Positions 9,831 through 19,123 of a stretch of 64,000 nucleotides of DNA are shown one piece after another. Where the stretch lies: the NCBI GenBank assembly GCA_027493625.1, contig JAOSKM010000001.1:649489-713488 (forward strand), given 5' to 3'. The notes under the pieces are model-generated. The model was not told where the DNA came from. It did no database searches and saw only the letters and a list, made by a program, of their open reading frames with translations. Positions within the stretch are counted from its first letter, which is position 1, and each line of letters opens with the position of its first letter. Source of the DNA: Planctomycetota bacterium (GTDB taxonomy: Bacteria > Planctomycetota > UBA8742 > UBA2392). Made by a program: the position numbers and the translations under genes.

Positions 9831-9902
9831 TTCAGGTTTCAGGGTTCAGGTTTCAGGTTTCAGGGAATCCCTGACACCTGCAACCTGTCACCTGATCCCT
9901 GG
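9831..9902. repeat. Heptanucleotide inverted array C (CAGGTTT / AAACCTG)
   Basis: Left arm 9831-9867 has GTTCAGGTTTCAGGGTTCAGG-like 7-nt units; right arm 9868-9902 has CCTGACA, CCTGCAA, CCTGTCA and CCTGATC variants and is roughly reverse complementary to it, with almost no loop. It fills the spacer between asnS and the HAD-like gene. The same unit recurs at 25217, 36008 and 42855. Confidence 0.9.
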
Positions 9903-9903
9903 C

Positions 9904-11253
9904 CTATGGGTTCAGCCGGTAAATCGTGCGGGGGAACGGGATGGCTTCGCGCACGTGGGTGCAGCCGGTGATCCACTGCACGCAGCGCTCGACGCCCATA
10001 CCGAACCCGCCGTGCGGCACGCTGCCGTACTTACGCAGGTCGACGTACCAGCTTACTGTTTCCGGCGGGATGTTGTGCTTCTTGATCTGTGCCTCGAGTA
10101 CCTCGAGGCTGTCCTCGCGCTGGCCTCCGCCCACGATTTCGCCAACTCCTTCAGGCGCTATAACGTCCACGCCCATGGCGTACTTCCCGGTGGGATCCGC
10201 CTTCATATAGAAGGCCTTCACCTCGCGCGGGTAGTGGTGGATGCACACGCACTGCTTGTAGTGCAGGCCGATGGCGGTTTCGTCCGCGGCGCCCAGGTCG
10301 TCGCCGAGGCCGTTCTTCAGGATGTCGCCGGACAGCTTCTGCAGCTCGGGGTCACTTGAGCGCGAGAAGTCATCCTTCAGCTTCTGCAGCACGCTCTGCG
10401 CTTCTTCATAGTGGATGCGCGGGAAGGGCTTGCTGATCTGCTCCAGCACTGAGGTGTCGCGCTCGAGCTCTTTCAACTCTTCCTTGCAGTTCTCCAGCGC
10501 GCGCTGCACCACGTAGCGGATCTGCTCTTCGGCCAGGTCCATGATGCCGTCCAGCTCCAGGAACGCGACCTCGGGCTCGACCATCCAGAACTCGGTCAGG
10601 TGGCGGCGCGTCTTGGACTTCTCGGCCCGGAAGGTGGGGCCGAACACCACCACCTTGCCGAACGCCATGGCGCCGGTTTCTCCGTACAGCTGGCCGCTCT
10701 GGGTCAGGTAAGCGGTTTCTTCAAAGTACGGCAGTTCGAACAGCGTGCTGACGCCCTCGCAGCTCGCCGGCGTGAAGATCGGCGCGTCGTACAGCACGAA
10801 GCCGCGCTGGTAGTAGAAGTCGCGGATCGCCTGCACCACTTCGCTGCGCACGCGCAGGATGGCGTGCGGGCGCTTGCTGCGAACCCACAGGTGGCGCAGG
10901 TCCAGCAGCTTGTCGATGTTGGGGACGTCCTCGGTGATCTGAATCGGGTAGTCGTGGACTTCCTGGATGACACGAAGGTCCGTCCCGTGCAACTCGACGC
11001 CGAGGGCCGAGCGCTCGTCCTTGCTGACCTTGCCGCGCACGACAATGCTGCTCTCGATGCCGATGCGCTTGGCGGCCTCGAACACTTCCTCGGGCACGTC
11101 TTTCTTGCTGAGCACGACCTGCACGGTGCCGGTGCCGTCGCGGAACTGCAGGAACAGCAGCTTGCCGCTGCCGCGCCGGTTATAGAGCCAGCCCTTCAGC
11201 TCGACTTCCTGCTCGACGTATTGTTTCAGCGTGTTGACGGTTACACTGTTCAT
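9904..11253 (-). CDS. asnS: Asparaginyl-tRNA synthetase
   Basis: A 449-residue class IIb synthetase. An OB-fold anticodon-binding domain forms the N-terminus (ELKGWLYNRRGSGKLLFLQF). The catalytic core has motif 2 around FRAEKSKTRRHLTEFWMVEPE, specific for AsnRS/AspRS, and motif 3 GGFGMGVERCVQWITG. It charges tRNAAsn with asparagine. The start is the ATG giving MNSVTVNTLK; the open frame runs 30 codons further upstream but without similarity. It is divergent from the VWA gene, whose start is only 67 nt away, and is followed by a hairpin array and the HAD-like gene. Confidence 0.96.
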   Translation of the reverse strand: MNSVTVNTLKQYVEQEVELKGWLYNRRGSGKLLFLQFRDGTGTVQVVLSKKDVPEEVFEAAKRIGIESSIVVRGKVSKDERSALGVELHGTDLRVIQEVHDYPIQITEDVPNIDKLLDLRHLWVRSKRPHAILRVRSEVVQAIRDFYYQRGFVLYDAPIFTPASCEGVSTLFELPYFEETAYLTQSGQLYGETGAMAFGKVVVFGPTFRAEKSKTRRHLTEFWMVEPEVAFLELDGIMDLAEEQIRYVVQRALENCKEELKELERDTSVLEQISKPFPRIHYEEAQSVLQKLKDDFSRSSDPELQKLSGDILKNGLGDDLGAADETAIGLHYKQCVCIHHYPREVKAFYMKADPTGKYAMGVDVIAPEGVGEIVGGGQREDSLEVLEAQIKKHNIPPETVSWYVDLRKYGSVPHGGFGMGVERCVQWITGCTHVREAIPFPRTIYRLNP

Positions 11254-11320
11254 CGCGCTTCCCGTGGAAAGTTCGCGGGCACTATGCACGGAAGGATATC
11301 CGCTTACAACCGGCGGACGC

Positions 11321-13912
11321 ATGGACTGGCCTGACTGGAACACACTCTCGCTTGCAGACCGGCACTACCTGCCGTACATGCTGATCGCGGCCGCCGTCAT
11401 GGTCGCGGCCGTGGTCCTGCTGCCCAAACGCCACGGCAAGCCGGTGCTGATTGGCGCATGGCTGGTGCGGCTGCTGGCGCTGCTGGTCCTCGGCCTGGCG
11501 ATTGCCAACCCCGTCACCACCACGCAGGCCGAGGCGCGCTTCCAGCCGGCCGGCACCTGGCGCCTGCTGCTGCCTGGCGCCGATGCGCCGGCCAACCCGC
11601 AGGCCCGCGATTTCAATGAGCCGCCGGCGGCCTTCGTCAACCGCGTGCGTGACGCGCTGGTGGGGGAGGCGCCGCCCGCAACCACCGAAGTGCACGCCGC
11701 CGAGCGCGAAGCCGCCCTGGCCGCCTGCGACGCCGTGCGGGCATTGGGCGTTCCCTGCCGAGCCTTCTACCCGGCGCAGCAGGCGCTATCGCCCACGCCG
11801 CTGATCACCGGCATCGACGCGCCCATCAACGTCAGGCCCGGCGAGCCCTTCGTCGCCCAGGTCCGCCTTGCGGGCCCCGCGGCTGAGCTGCGCGTTACGC
11901 TGGACGGCAAGCCGCTGCAGCCTGAAGACGGCGCATTCGAGGTCCGCAGTGACGTCCCTGGCCGACACGTGCTCGAGGCCGTGCTGCTGGACGCCGAAGG
12001 GCACGAGGTGCAGCGCGCGGGCCACGTGTTCCGGGTAGGGGAGAAGCCGCGCGCTTTGGCGTTGGGGCTCGAGGGCAAGCAGCTTGCCCGCGCCGGCGCC
12101 CTGGCGCCCGACCTGCAGTTCACCGCCGTGACCGTGCCCGAGTTCCGGGGTAGCTCCCTGGGCGATGAGCAGGTCCCCGTTGAGCTGGTGATCTCCAGCG
12201 TGCAGGCACTGAACCAGCTGAGCGCCGACCAGGCCTTCACGCTGGCGGGCTTCGTGGCGCGGGGCGGCGGCCTGTTCGTCACCGGCGACGGCGCGAAGTA
12301 CGTGGCGCCCGAGTACCTGCCCCGCGACGTGCGCGGCGTGCTGCCGGTGATTCTGCAGAAGGAGGGCAAGCAGCCGCCGCCGGACGACCCGCCGCTGGAG
12401 GAAGAGCCCATCAAGGCCGAGATCGCCAAGGTCAGCATCTGCTTCGTGCTCGACCGTTCCGGCAGTATGGACGCGCCCGTGGGCGACGGTACGGCCACGC
12501 GCTGGCAGATCGCGACCAAGGGGGTAATCGAGTCGCTGAAGCTGGTTGACCAGGGCGGCCGCCGCGACCTCGAGAAACCGGAGTCGGAGTCAATCGCCAC
12601 CCGTGTCGGCATCATGTCGTTCACGCTGTCGCAGAACTGGATCGACAAGCCCCGCACCTTCCTGAAGTTCGACCGCGAGTTCGACCTGCCGCGCCGCCTG
12701 CGCGAAGTAACCGGCGACAACGAGTACGCCGAGCTCGGGTACAACACCGACATCTACGCGGCCGTGGATGAAGCCATCAACGTGATGAAAGACGAGCCCA
12801 GTGCCGTGAAGGTGATCGTGATGATGACCGACGGCGCCGACCGCCCCAAGAACGCCCTGGAAGGCAAGAAGCACACCGACCTGCGCGCCCGCGCCATCGA
12901 GCACGAGATCAATATCGTCGCGGTGGGCATCGGCGACGCCTTCAGCGGCAGCGACCCCGAGGCCCTGGCCGCGCGCCAGGTGATCAGCGACCTCGCCACC
13001 AAGCCCGAGTTTGCCAAGATCCCCGCCGCGCAGGACGCAGCCAAGGCCTACACCATCTTCGTCGACACCGTGGAAACCGCCTTCCAGGCCTACGACGACA
13101 AGAAGAAGCAGGAAGAAGAAGAACGCAAGCGCAAGCTGGAAGAGCAGAAGAACCGCGAGCTTGAGCCCGAGAAAGTCGAGGTCATGCCCGGCACCTTCCC
13201 GCTGGTACTGGGCGTGGTCGGTGAGCAGCTGTTCGGCAAAGACGCCCTGCCCGACACCGCGCCCAAAGTGCAGTGGGTCGCGCGCAACTTCGCCCGCGAC
13301 GGTGCCGCCGTGGCGCTGGCCGCGGCAACCGACGACCCGGCCGCCACGCCGGTGCTGGCTTTCAAGGGCTACGGGCTGGGGCGCGTGGGCTTCTGGGGCG
13401 CGGGCACGGACCAGATTGCTCTGGGCGAGCTGACCGGCTGGGATGATTTCCCCGCCATCTTCGCCGCGAGCCTGCGCTGGCTGCTGCCGCGCGAGCAGCC
13501 CGACCTGCGTCTGCTGGGTGACGCTACGCCGTACGGCATTCGCATACTGGACCCTATAGAGGAAGCAACTTACCTGTTGCGCACCCCGGCCGGCGACCTG
13601 GCGCTGAAGCTGAACGACCGCGAACTCACGTCCGACGGCCCCCTGCCGCTGGGCCCCGCGGAAGTAGTCGAGCGCGTGCCCAGCGAATCCGGCCCCATCG
13701 AGCGCGTGATCGGCGACGTGTATGTCGCGAACGCGCCGGCCGTGGTCGCGCGACAACTCGCGCTTGATGAAGACGAGGGCCCGGCGACGCTGCAGGCGCG
13801 CCCGCCCGAAGTCACACGCCAGACCCGTGAAGCAACGCTGCCGCTGCTGTATCTTCTGACCCTGGTGCTGCTGATCATGCCGATCGAGCGGCTGATCCGG
13901 AGGCGCAGTTGA
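11321..13912 (+). CDS. VWA-domain membrane protein (BatA/glutamine-amidotransferase-like)
   Basis: An 863-residue protein anchored by two N-terminal membrane helices (YMLIAAAVMVAAVVLLP and LLALLVLGLAIANP) and one at the C-terminus (LPLLYLLTLVLLIMPIERLIRR). The middle contains an Ig-like segment, a class I amidotransferase-like stretch (LSADQAFTLAGFVARGGGLFVTGDGAKYV), a VWA domain whose MIDAS DRSGS begins at residue 378, an acidic-basic coiled segment (DDKKKQEEEERKRKLEEQK), then a second flavodoxin-like stretch with FKGYGLGRVGFWGAG. This matches the large periplasmic VWA proteins found with MoxR/DUF58. It overlaps pdxA, so the pair is probably one transcript. Confidence 0.85.
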   Translation: MDWPDWNTLSLADRHYLPYMLIAAAVMVAAVVLLPKRHGKPVLIGAWLVRLLALLVLGLAIANPVTTTQAEARFQPAGTWRLLLPGADAPANPQARDFNEPPAAFVNRVRDALVGEAPPATTEVHAAEREAALAACDAVRALGVPCRAFYPAQQALSPTPLITGIDAPINVRPGEPFVAQVRLAGPAAELRVTLDGKPLQPEDGAFEVRSDVPGRHVLEAVLLDAEGHEVQRAGHVFRVGEKPRALALGLEGKQLARAGALAPDLQFTAVTVPEFRGSSLGDEQVPVELVISSVQALNQLSADQAFTLAGFVARGGGLFVTGDGAKYVAPEYLPRDVRGVLPVILQKEGKQPPPDDPPLEEEPIKAEIAKVSICFVLDRSGSMDAPVGDGTATRWQIATKGVIESLKLVDQGGRRDLEKPESESIATRVGIMSFTLSQNWIDKPRTFLKFDREFDLPRRLREVTGDNEYAELGYNTDIYAAVDEAINVMKDEPSAVKVIVMMTDGADRPKNALEGKKHTDLRARAIEHEINIVAVGIGDAFSGSDPEALAARQVISDLATKPEFAKIPAAQDAAKAYTIFVDTVETAFQAYDDKKKQEEEERKRKLEEQKNRELEPEKVEVMPGTFPLVLGVVGEQLFGKDALPDTAPKVQWVARNFARDGAAVALAAATDDPAATPVLAFKGYGLGRVGFWGAGTDQIALGELTGWDDFPAIFAASLRWLLPREQPDLRLLGDATPYGIRILDPIEEATYLLRTPAGDLALKLNDRELTSDGPLPLGPAEVVERVPSESGPIERVIGDVYVANAPAVVARQLALDEDEGPATLQARPPEVTRQTREATLPLLYLLTLVLLIMPIERLIRRRS

Positions 13913-15015
13913 GCAAGCACGAGGACACCGACGAGCACGAAATGCTCGAGATTCCCGCCCCGCTGCTGGTGACCGCCGGCGACCCGGCCGGCATCGGCGC
14001 CGAGGTCGCGCACAAGGCGATCAAGCGCCTGCAGCGCAAGCACGAGATATTGCCGGAACGGCCGGTGGTGGTGATCGGCGATGCCTTCCTGTACGCGCAG
14101 CACCTCGAGAAGCCGAGCGCGATGCAGGCCTATCACATCGTGCCGGTGGACGACTTCCTGATGGACATGGGCTACCTGGTGCACCACCTGATGCCCCGCG
14201 AGGGCAAACCCTGGCGCCCGATCTTCCTGGACTGCGGCTTCAAGGACCAGAGCGCCATCCAGCCCGGCAAGCCCGGTGAACTCAGCGGCGAACGCGCGGC
14301 CACGTACCTCGAGGTTGCCGTCGAGCTGCTGGACGACGACGTGGCCGACGCCGTCTGCACGGCGCCGATCTGCAAGGACGTGATGCCGGGCGAGGCATTC
14401 CCGTTCCCGGGCCAGACCGAGTTCTTCGCCGCGGCCTGCGACGTGGAGCACCCGGTGATGATGCTGGTGGGGGGCGGCCTGCGGGTGGCGCTGGCGACCA
14501 TCCACCTGCCGCTGGCCAAGGTGCCGCGAGCGCTCAACCGCAAGGACCTGCGCCGTACCATCCAGACGGTAGGCGAATCATTGCGCGAAGACTTCGGCAT
14601 CGAGAAGCCGCGCATCGCCGTCTGCGGCCTGAACCCGCACGCCGGCGAGAACGGCCGCTTCGGCACCGAAGAGCGCAAGGTGATCGAGCCTGCGCTCCGG
14701 GCATTGAAGGGCAAGGGCTTCGAGGTGGAAGGCCCGCTGCCGGCCGACAGCGTGTTCTGGTTCGCGCGCCAGGGTCGCTACGACGCGGTGATCGCCATGT
14801 ACCACGACCAGGGCCTCGCGCCGCTGAAGGCCGTGGCGTTCCACGAGGGCGTGAACGTGACGCTGGGGCTGCCGGTGGTGCGCACCAGCCCCGACCACGG
14901 CACAGCGTTCGACATTGCCGGCAAGAACGAAGCCGACGAGCACGCCACATACAACGCCATCCTGCTGGCCCACGAAATCAGCAACCGCCGCGAAGCCGCC
15001 TACGCCCGCGCCTAA
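13909..15015 (+). CDS. pdxA: 4-hydroxythreonine-4-phosphate dehydrogenase
   Basis: A 368-residue PdxA, an enzyme of the DXP-dependent pyridoxal phosphate pathway that oxidises 4-phosphohydroxy-L-threonine with NAD. Visible landmarks are VTAGDPAGIGAEV near the N-terminus, VCTAPICKDV, PGQTEFFA, NPHAGENGRFG and AMYHDQGLAPLK with metal-binding histidines, and TSPDHGTAFDIAG. The start is TTG overlapping the stop of the VWA gene (TTGA), with GGAGGCG a few bases upstream as a strong ribosome site; the first 18 residues are acidic and precede the conserved core. Linkage to a VWA gene is unusual. Confidence 0.95.
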   Translation: MSKHEDTDEHEMLEIPAPLLVTAGDPAGIGAEVAHKAIKRLQRKHEILPERPVVVIGDAFLYAQHLEKPSAMQAYHIVPVDDFLMDMGYLVHHLMPREGKPWRPIFLDCGFKDQSAIQPGKPGELSGERAATYLEVAVELLDDDVADAVCTAPICKDVMPGEAFPFPGQTEFFAAACDVEHPVMMLVGGGLRVALATIHLPLAKVPRALNRKDLRRTIQTVGESLREDFGIEKPRIAVCGLNPHAGENGRFGTEERKVIEPALRALKGKGFEVEGPLPADSVFWFARQGRYDAVIAMYHDQGLAPLKAVAFHEGVNVTLGLPVVRTSPDHGTAFDIAGKNEADEHATYNAILLAHEISNRREAAYARA

Positions 15016-15117
15016 CGGCTTGGGAATCCTACTGTTGTGACGCAAGTGTGAAAAAAAAGCGACTGACTGTGACATAGATACGATAGGCTTTCGTGTCTAC
15101 AATCGCCGGGGAAAGAG

Positions 15118-16085
15118 ATGCCATTTTCTGGAGCTTCGGACACAGCAAACATTCAGGCCGCGAAGTGGCTTGTCGAGAACGAACCTCGGCGCATACAGAT
15201 TCATGGCGTCATGCCGGTGCAAGGCGTAAATGGCGGGTTCTTGGTTTATCCGCGCGTTCCGGCCATCAAGCCTGCACAAGTGGTGGACCCTTGCCAACCC
15301 GCAGACGACATCAGCACCGCTGCGACCGGTGTTCGCTTCGGCATGGTCGAGTACGTCGCGCGGGTGCCTGTGTGCATGGCCAACCAGGACATCTTCCAGC
15401 ATCCGACCGACATCGTCAGCGCTAACGTGACGCTGGGCGAAATCCAGGGCTGGTACGGATATTACGGCCGCATGGACATCGCAACCGGCAGCCCCACGTT
15501 CGGCGGATTGCCCGACCTGGTGGCTCCCAGCCGCACCGTGAACATGGGCGACGCGCCGCTGTCGTTTCCGTGCCTGAGCCGCGCCTATCATCTGGTGACA
15601 GCGAACAACGGCAAGCCGTGCGTCATCATGAGCAATGCACGATCGCTCGAAAGCTACGAGAATCTTTGCCGCCTGAACGGCCAGAACCTTGAGTACATGT
15701 CCTGGCGGTGGTACTGCCCGGCCGCACGTACCTGGCACGAAGAACGCATCCCCAGCTTCAACGGTACGCCCTGGTTGATCAACGACGAGATGAACCCCGG
15801 CCTGCTGCCCGCCGACCGGCGCATCTGGTTCATCGTGCTTGGCGACGACGGCGGCAAGGGGCCGACAGTGGCTTGACGCGGATTGTCCCGGCCGGGATGG
15901 AGCACAGCCCGTTCGTAGTAAGGATGACCAACGGAGTGCCGGACTTCGTGAACCAGACGGTGAACATGACCAAGGACATCTGGGTAAGCATGCCGGCGGG
16001 CCTGGCGCTGGGCACCCAGGGCGCATTGAGCCTGCTGAGCAACTTCGAGCATGTGGGCGAATGCGCTGGGCCGGTGCCGGCGTAG
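15118..16085 (+). CDS. HK97-fold major-capsid-like protein, frameshifted
   Basis: The first frame gives 252 residues and stops after GDDGGKGPTVA. One extra base in the GGGG run at 15858-15861 continues seamlessly as KGADSGLTRIVPAGMEH…, giving a protein of about 323 residues. The order of features resembles tailed-phage capsid proteins: an N-terminal arm, then FGGLPDLVAPSRTVNMG, a helix and strand with PCVIMSNARSLESYENL (as in capsid 'MNRRTRRKL' segments), FNGTPWLINDE, IWFIVLGDD, and a C-terminal DIWVSMPAGLALGTQGALSLL strand-helix. GGGGAAAGAG just before the ATG is a good ribosome site. No terminase, portal or protease is nearby, so it is an orphan. The assignment is by pattern only. Confidence 0.5.
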
Positions 16086-16089
16086 GAAC

Positions 16090-16106
16090 GCGGGCCTCCG
16101 GCCCGC
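16090..16106 (+). terminator. GC hairpin after capsid-like gene
   Basis: Stem GCGGGCC / GGCCCGC with a three-base TCC loop, five nt after the stop codon. There is no T tract, so it may be a REP-like element or a weak, factor-dependent terminator. Confidence 0.35.
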
Positions 16107-16146
16107 ATGACGGTGGGACGCACGCGTGCTTACTGCTGGAGCAGCA

Positions 16147-17328
16147 ATGCCCGACAACGAAAACAATTGCCCTTCCTGCCTCGGCGACACCGACGCCGCG
16201 TTCGGGTCGCTGACAAGCAATCCCAATGTGTTCGTGCGCCCCTACGTCCCACCAACGCAAGCCGAACTTGAGTTCAGCCGCAACTTCTACACGGCAATGG
16301 AATCCCACCCCGGCCACGACCCCGGCGCAGGCATCCTTGTGCAAACGACTATCACGTCTCAGGGCCAAGGTGCTGTGCCCATGCAAACCGGCGTGCAACT
16401 GCCAGCCGGCAGCATTGTGGCGCGCTACCCCGGCCCGGCACTGGAACACCAGCCGACACTTGAATCCCTGATGGTTGGCGTCAACCGTCATGCGGTTTCC
16501 GGCGAAGACTTGCTTATGCCATCGCAACTCACAGCACCATGGTGGGAGCCACACGATCTGATTCACACTCAGCAACAACCGGCTGGTGAGAAGATTCCGG
16601 GCTTAGACGACGTCTTTCCGAATGACACCCCCAAAGACGAGATTCTGCGAAAGGACGAATACGCCGCAGGTGCTGGAAAGTACTGGCTGATGGGGAGAAT
16701 CGCCAAGGATGACGATCCGCACACGGTGGCCTCGATCCGCTGCGACGCGTCTGCACATTACTTTGAGTTTGACTTCTCCGACAAGCTGGTTCTGACAGCC
16801 GAATTGTCCTACTGGGCCGAAGCAAAGGCCCGGGGAGCGATAGTAAAGTATCCGGCAATTCCTGGACAACCTGGACCGACCGGCTGGCCCGCTGTGCCTG
16901 AGCAGATTGTCGAGGAGCGTCCTCCGGCTTCGGATGCAACCGCCGAGAAGAACGTGCAGACTGCGATTGACAAGTACCTTAAGCAGGAATGGTTTGACGA
17001 TAAAGGGCACTACGCCGGTGGCGCAATGTCGACGAATGACCTTGATCGGCACGCGCGGGAAGCCTTTCGAAAGCACAAAGAATGCGCGCGAAACGGCCAG
17101 TGCCGAATGGAATTCAAAGTACTCCGACGGAAGTTCAACGTGATCCAGGAAGTGGGCAAAGGCCAGCCTCCGAAGTGGCGGCGCGGCACGGATCCGGCCG
17201 ACTATGAGTGGGAGACGGACGCAGCTGGCAGGCAGGTCGCGAAACGACAGAAGATATACATCGAATTTAAAGTGACGATCTATGTCAGTGTTCATTACTG
17301 GGTCGTCGTCAAGTGCATCCCGGTATAG
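16147..17328 (+). CDS. Unrecognised protein with CxxC and C-terminal beta region
   Basis: A 393-residue protein of no family I recognise. It begins MPDNENNCPSCLGD with a CxxC at residues 8-11 and has a second cysteine pair in HKECARNGQCRMEF. The first half is rich in Pro, Thr and Gly (VRPYVPPTQAELEF, QLPAGSIVARYPGP). The middle has acidic and aromatic segments, and the end is strand-like and hydrophobic (KIYIEFKVTIYVSVHYWVVV). No signal peptide is evident. GGAG lies seven nt before the ATG. Codon use is less GC-biased than in the housekeeping genes. It sits between the capsid-like gene and a secreted protein, 12 nt before the latter, and is probably co-transcribed with it. Confidence 0.6.
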   Translation: MPDNENNCPSCLGDTDAAFGSLTSNPNVFVRPYVPPTQAELEFSRNFYTAMESHPGHDPGAGILVQTTITSQGQGAVPMQTGVQLPAGSIVARYPGPALEHQPTLESLMVGVNRHAVSGEDLLMPSQLTAPWWEPHDLIHTQQQPAGEKIPGLDDVFPNDTPKDEILRKDEYAAGAGKYWLMGRIAKDDDPHTVASIRCDASAHYFEFDFSDKLVLTAELSYWAEAKARGAIVKYPAIPGQPGPTGWPAVPEQIVEERPPASDATAEKNVQTAIDKYLKQEWFDDKGHYAGGAMSTNDLDRHAREAFRKHKECARNGQCRMEFKVLRRKFNVIQEVGKGQPPKWRRGTDPADYEWETDAAGRQVAKRQKIYIEFKVTIYVSVHYWVVVKCIPV

Positions 17329-17340
17329 AGGGGACGGTAT

Positions 17341-18836
17341 ATGTTCAAACTGCTTATCGGGCCGTTGGTTCTGGCTGCGTTCTGTTCCAGTCTTTATGCG
17401 CAGCATTCGTTTACAGGAGTGGCCATCGACTCCAACGGCAAGGCCCTGAGCGGCTTGAACATTGAGCTGGCAAGAGGCTGGTATGGGTCGGACCCGCTTT
17501 TCGACCATACAGTGCTCAAGACCCGGACAGACAAGGATGGTAACTTCACCATTGCCACCGATTGGGACAGTGACGTGAGCTTCCATGTAATTGCCTACTC
17601 GGACAACTACTTTGGAGAAATCTCGGAGTGGTTTCACCGTCTACGCCGCCGCGCGTCAACAGAAGTCTGCATGGTATGCGGTGGGCGTCATACAATGTCG
17701 CTGAGATTCGCGCCAAACCCCGGCGCGGACGAGCAAGACCCGCGCTGCATGGTGGTGTTGCGGTCGGGACGGAGCACGCGCTGTCATGTGATACCGCTTC
17801 CAGAGAACCAGGCCCTGGCGCTTCCAGTCGGCGAGGCCGCCCTGGACGTGATGTGTCTAGCCTCTCCGATCAGCAAAGAGATTCCGAAGGTGATGGACTT
17901 CGCGGCGCGGGGCTGGATGAGGCGCGGCGAAATCCGCGGCGCAAAGTGCGGCGACACCATACATGTCGCACTACACGACTTTCGCAGCGACGGCGGCGGC
18001 AAGTTTGTCCGGGTTAAGATTCCCCGGCTTGGCGGGCCCTTTTACGTGATGGGACTGGACAAATCCGGTGTTCCGATCTGGCACGAAGCGCCGGAGAACT
18101 TCTGGAGGGTGCATTGCGGGGAAGTGACGTAGAACGCATCAACGAGACTGACACAGAACGCGCACCTGGCTGGAACAGGCAATTCATAGTCGTAACCATC
18201 CATCTGGGCGAGAGAGTGAAGCAACTGATGATCTGGGACAGGGACGGGAAACGCGAGTGCTTGTACGACCGCGACGACCTGTCTTATGAAGAGGTGGCTG
18301 ACGTCAAATGGATACCTCTTGAATTGCCACAGTTCTCCGTACAACTAGGCGATGACGGAGCGCCGGAGTTGCACAGAGACAGGCGCGGTGTCGAGGTGCG
18401 GCTGTTTCACGGTGCCTGCTTCGTGATATGGGTCGTGCCGGTTGACGAGAGAGGCGTGATTCACTTTGAACTGCCCGCCAACTTCAGCGAAGTTGACATT
18501 GAGTTGACGCCTGGGTCAGGCACTGAGTTTTCGGAACCGCGCAAACTGAAGGCAAAGCGTGGTGTTTCGTGCGATTACTCAGGCAAGGGGATTGCACGGT
18601 ACCACCTTACGGTTCGTGGTCCCTCGGGACAGTCGCTTGCAAGCTTGATCGTTCCGATTCGAAGGGTGGACAATGGTAAGCCGGGAGAGAACTTCGAAAT
18701 TGTGCTGGACGCCTCTTCCTCGGTTGCCGTTTACCTTCAGTCGGGCGCACATTACGAAGTCCGAATCGGTGATCGTTGGCTTCCATTTGTCGCCGACCCT
18801 ATGAGTACAGTCGTTGAGCTCTCGCCTTGGGATTGA
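17341..18836 (+). CDS. Secreted protein with carboxypeptidase-regulatory-like domain, frameshifted
   Basis: A Sec signal peptide (MFKLLIGPLVLAAFCSSLYA) leads into a beta-sandwich of the carboxypeptidase-regulatory type: FTGVAIDSNGKALSGLNIEL…TDKDGNFTI. A CMVCGG motif and further strand-rich sequence follow. The first frame stops after VHCGEVT. Adding one G to the GGGG run at 18118-18121 joins it to SDVERINETDTERAPGW… in the next frame, giving one protein of about 498 residues ending VVELSPWD. The second part repeats a similar strand-rich style (DVKWIPLELPQFSV). Exported, function unknown. Lower GC than its surroundings, consistent with the accessory island. It could instead be two overlapping coupled genes, but the seamless join argues against that. 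Confidence 0.55.
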
Positions 18837-18975
18837 GGATTTTGGCAACGGCCACCACGCGCCGGCCCAGCAGCAGGGCAACGGCTACAGCCAGACCGCG
18901 CCCTGGAAAGGTACCTGTCCAATAGCCGATCGAGCCGACTTCATCACCGACTGGCTGCCGGACGCGGCAGCGTGA
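18814..18975 (+). pseudogene. Fragment of a C-terminus, source unknown
   Basis: A 53-codon stretch, in a frame different from the gene it overlaps at its left end. It ends with a protein-like segment: HHAPAQQQGNGYSQTAPWKG, then TCPIADRADFITDWLPDAAA and stop. It has no credible start or ribosome site. It may be the tail of a gene interrupted when the accessory genes were inserted, or of a companion to the capsid-like gene. Coding character is judged by eye only. Confidence 0.3.
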
Positions 18976-18991
18976 CCCGCAGATCCGACAC

Positions 18992-19123
18992 TCAGCACAG
19001 GCGGCGGGTTTGTTTGAGCGTGCCGGCGTACCAGGTGACGTGGCAGCAGATCATGGCGTTGAAACTTGCGGCGGTTCGCTTCGGGCGCACTTGACGGGTC
19101 AAGCCGTCGGGCGTCAGGCCGGC
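18992..19123 (-). pseudogene. Duplicated C-terminal fragment of the DinB-like gene
   Basis: It translates to LTRQVRPKRTAASFNAMICC followed by HVTWYAGTLKQTRRLC. This is a diverged copy of the C-terminus of the neighbouring DinB-like protein (LTGQVRPKRNAASFIAMIAA then HICWHAGMIKQTRRLYAKR). Similarity stops upstream, so only the last 40 or so codons exist. It lies just downstream of the full gene on the same strand, consistent with a partial tandem duplication followed by decay. Confidence 0.75.

Noticed and set aside
15016..15117. Promoter before the capsid-like gene
   Set aside because: TTGTGA at 15035 and a TACGAT-like hexamer at 15079 occur, but the spacing is about 38 nt, too long for a sigma-70 promoter.
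18114..18836. Separate gene starting at TTG
   Set aside because: One base added at the GGGG run merges it with the preceding frame without a seam, and no ribosome site precedes the TTG.
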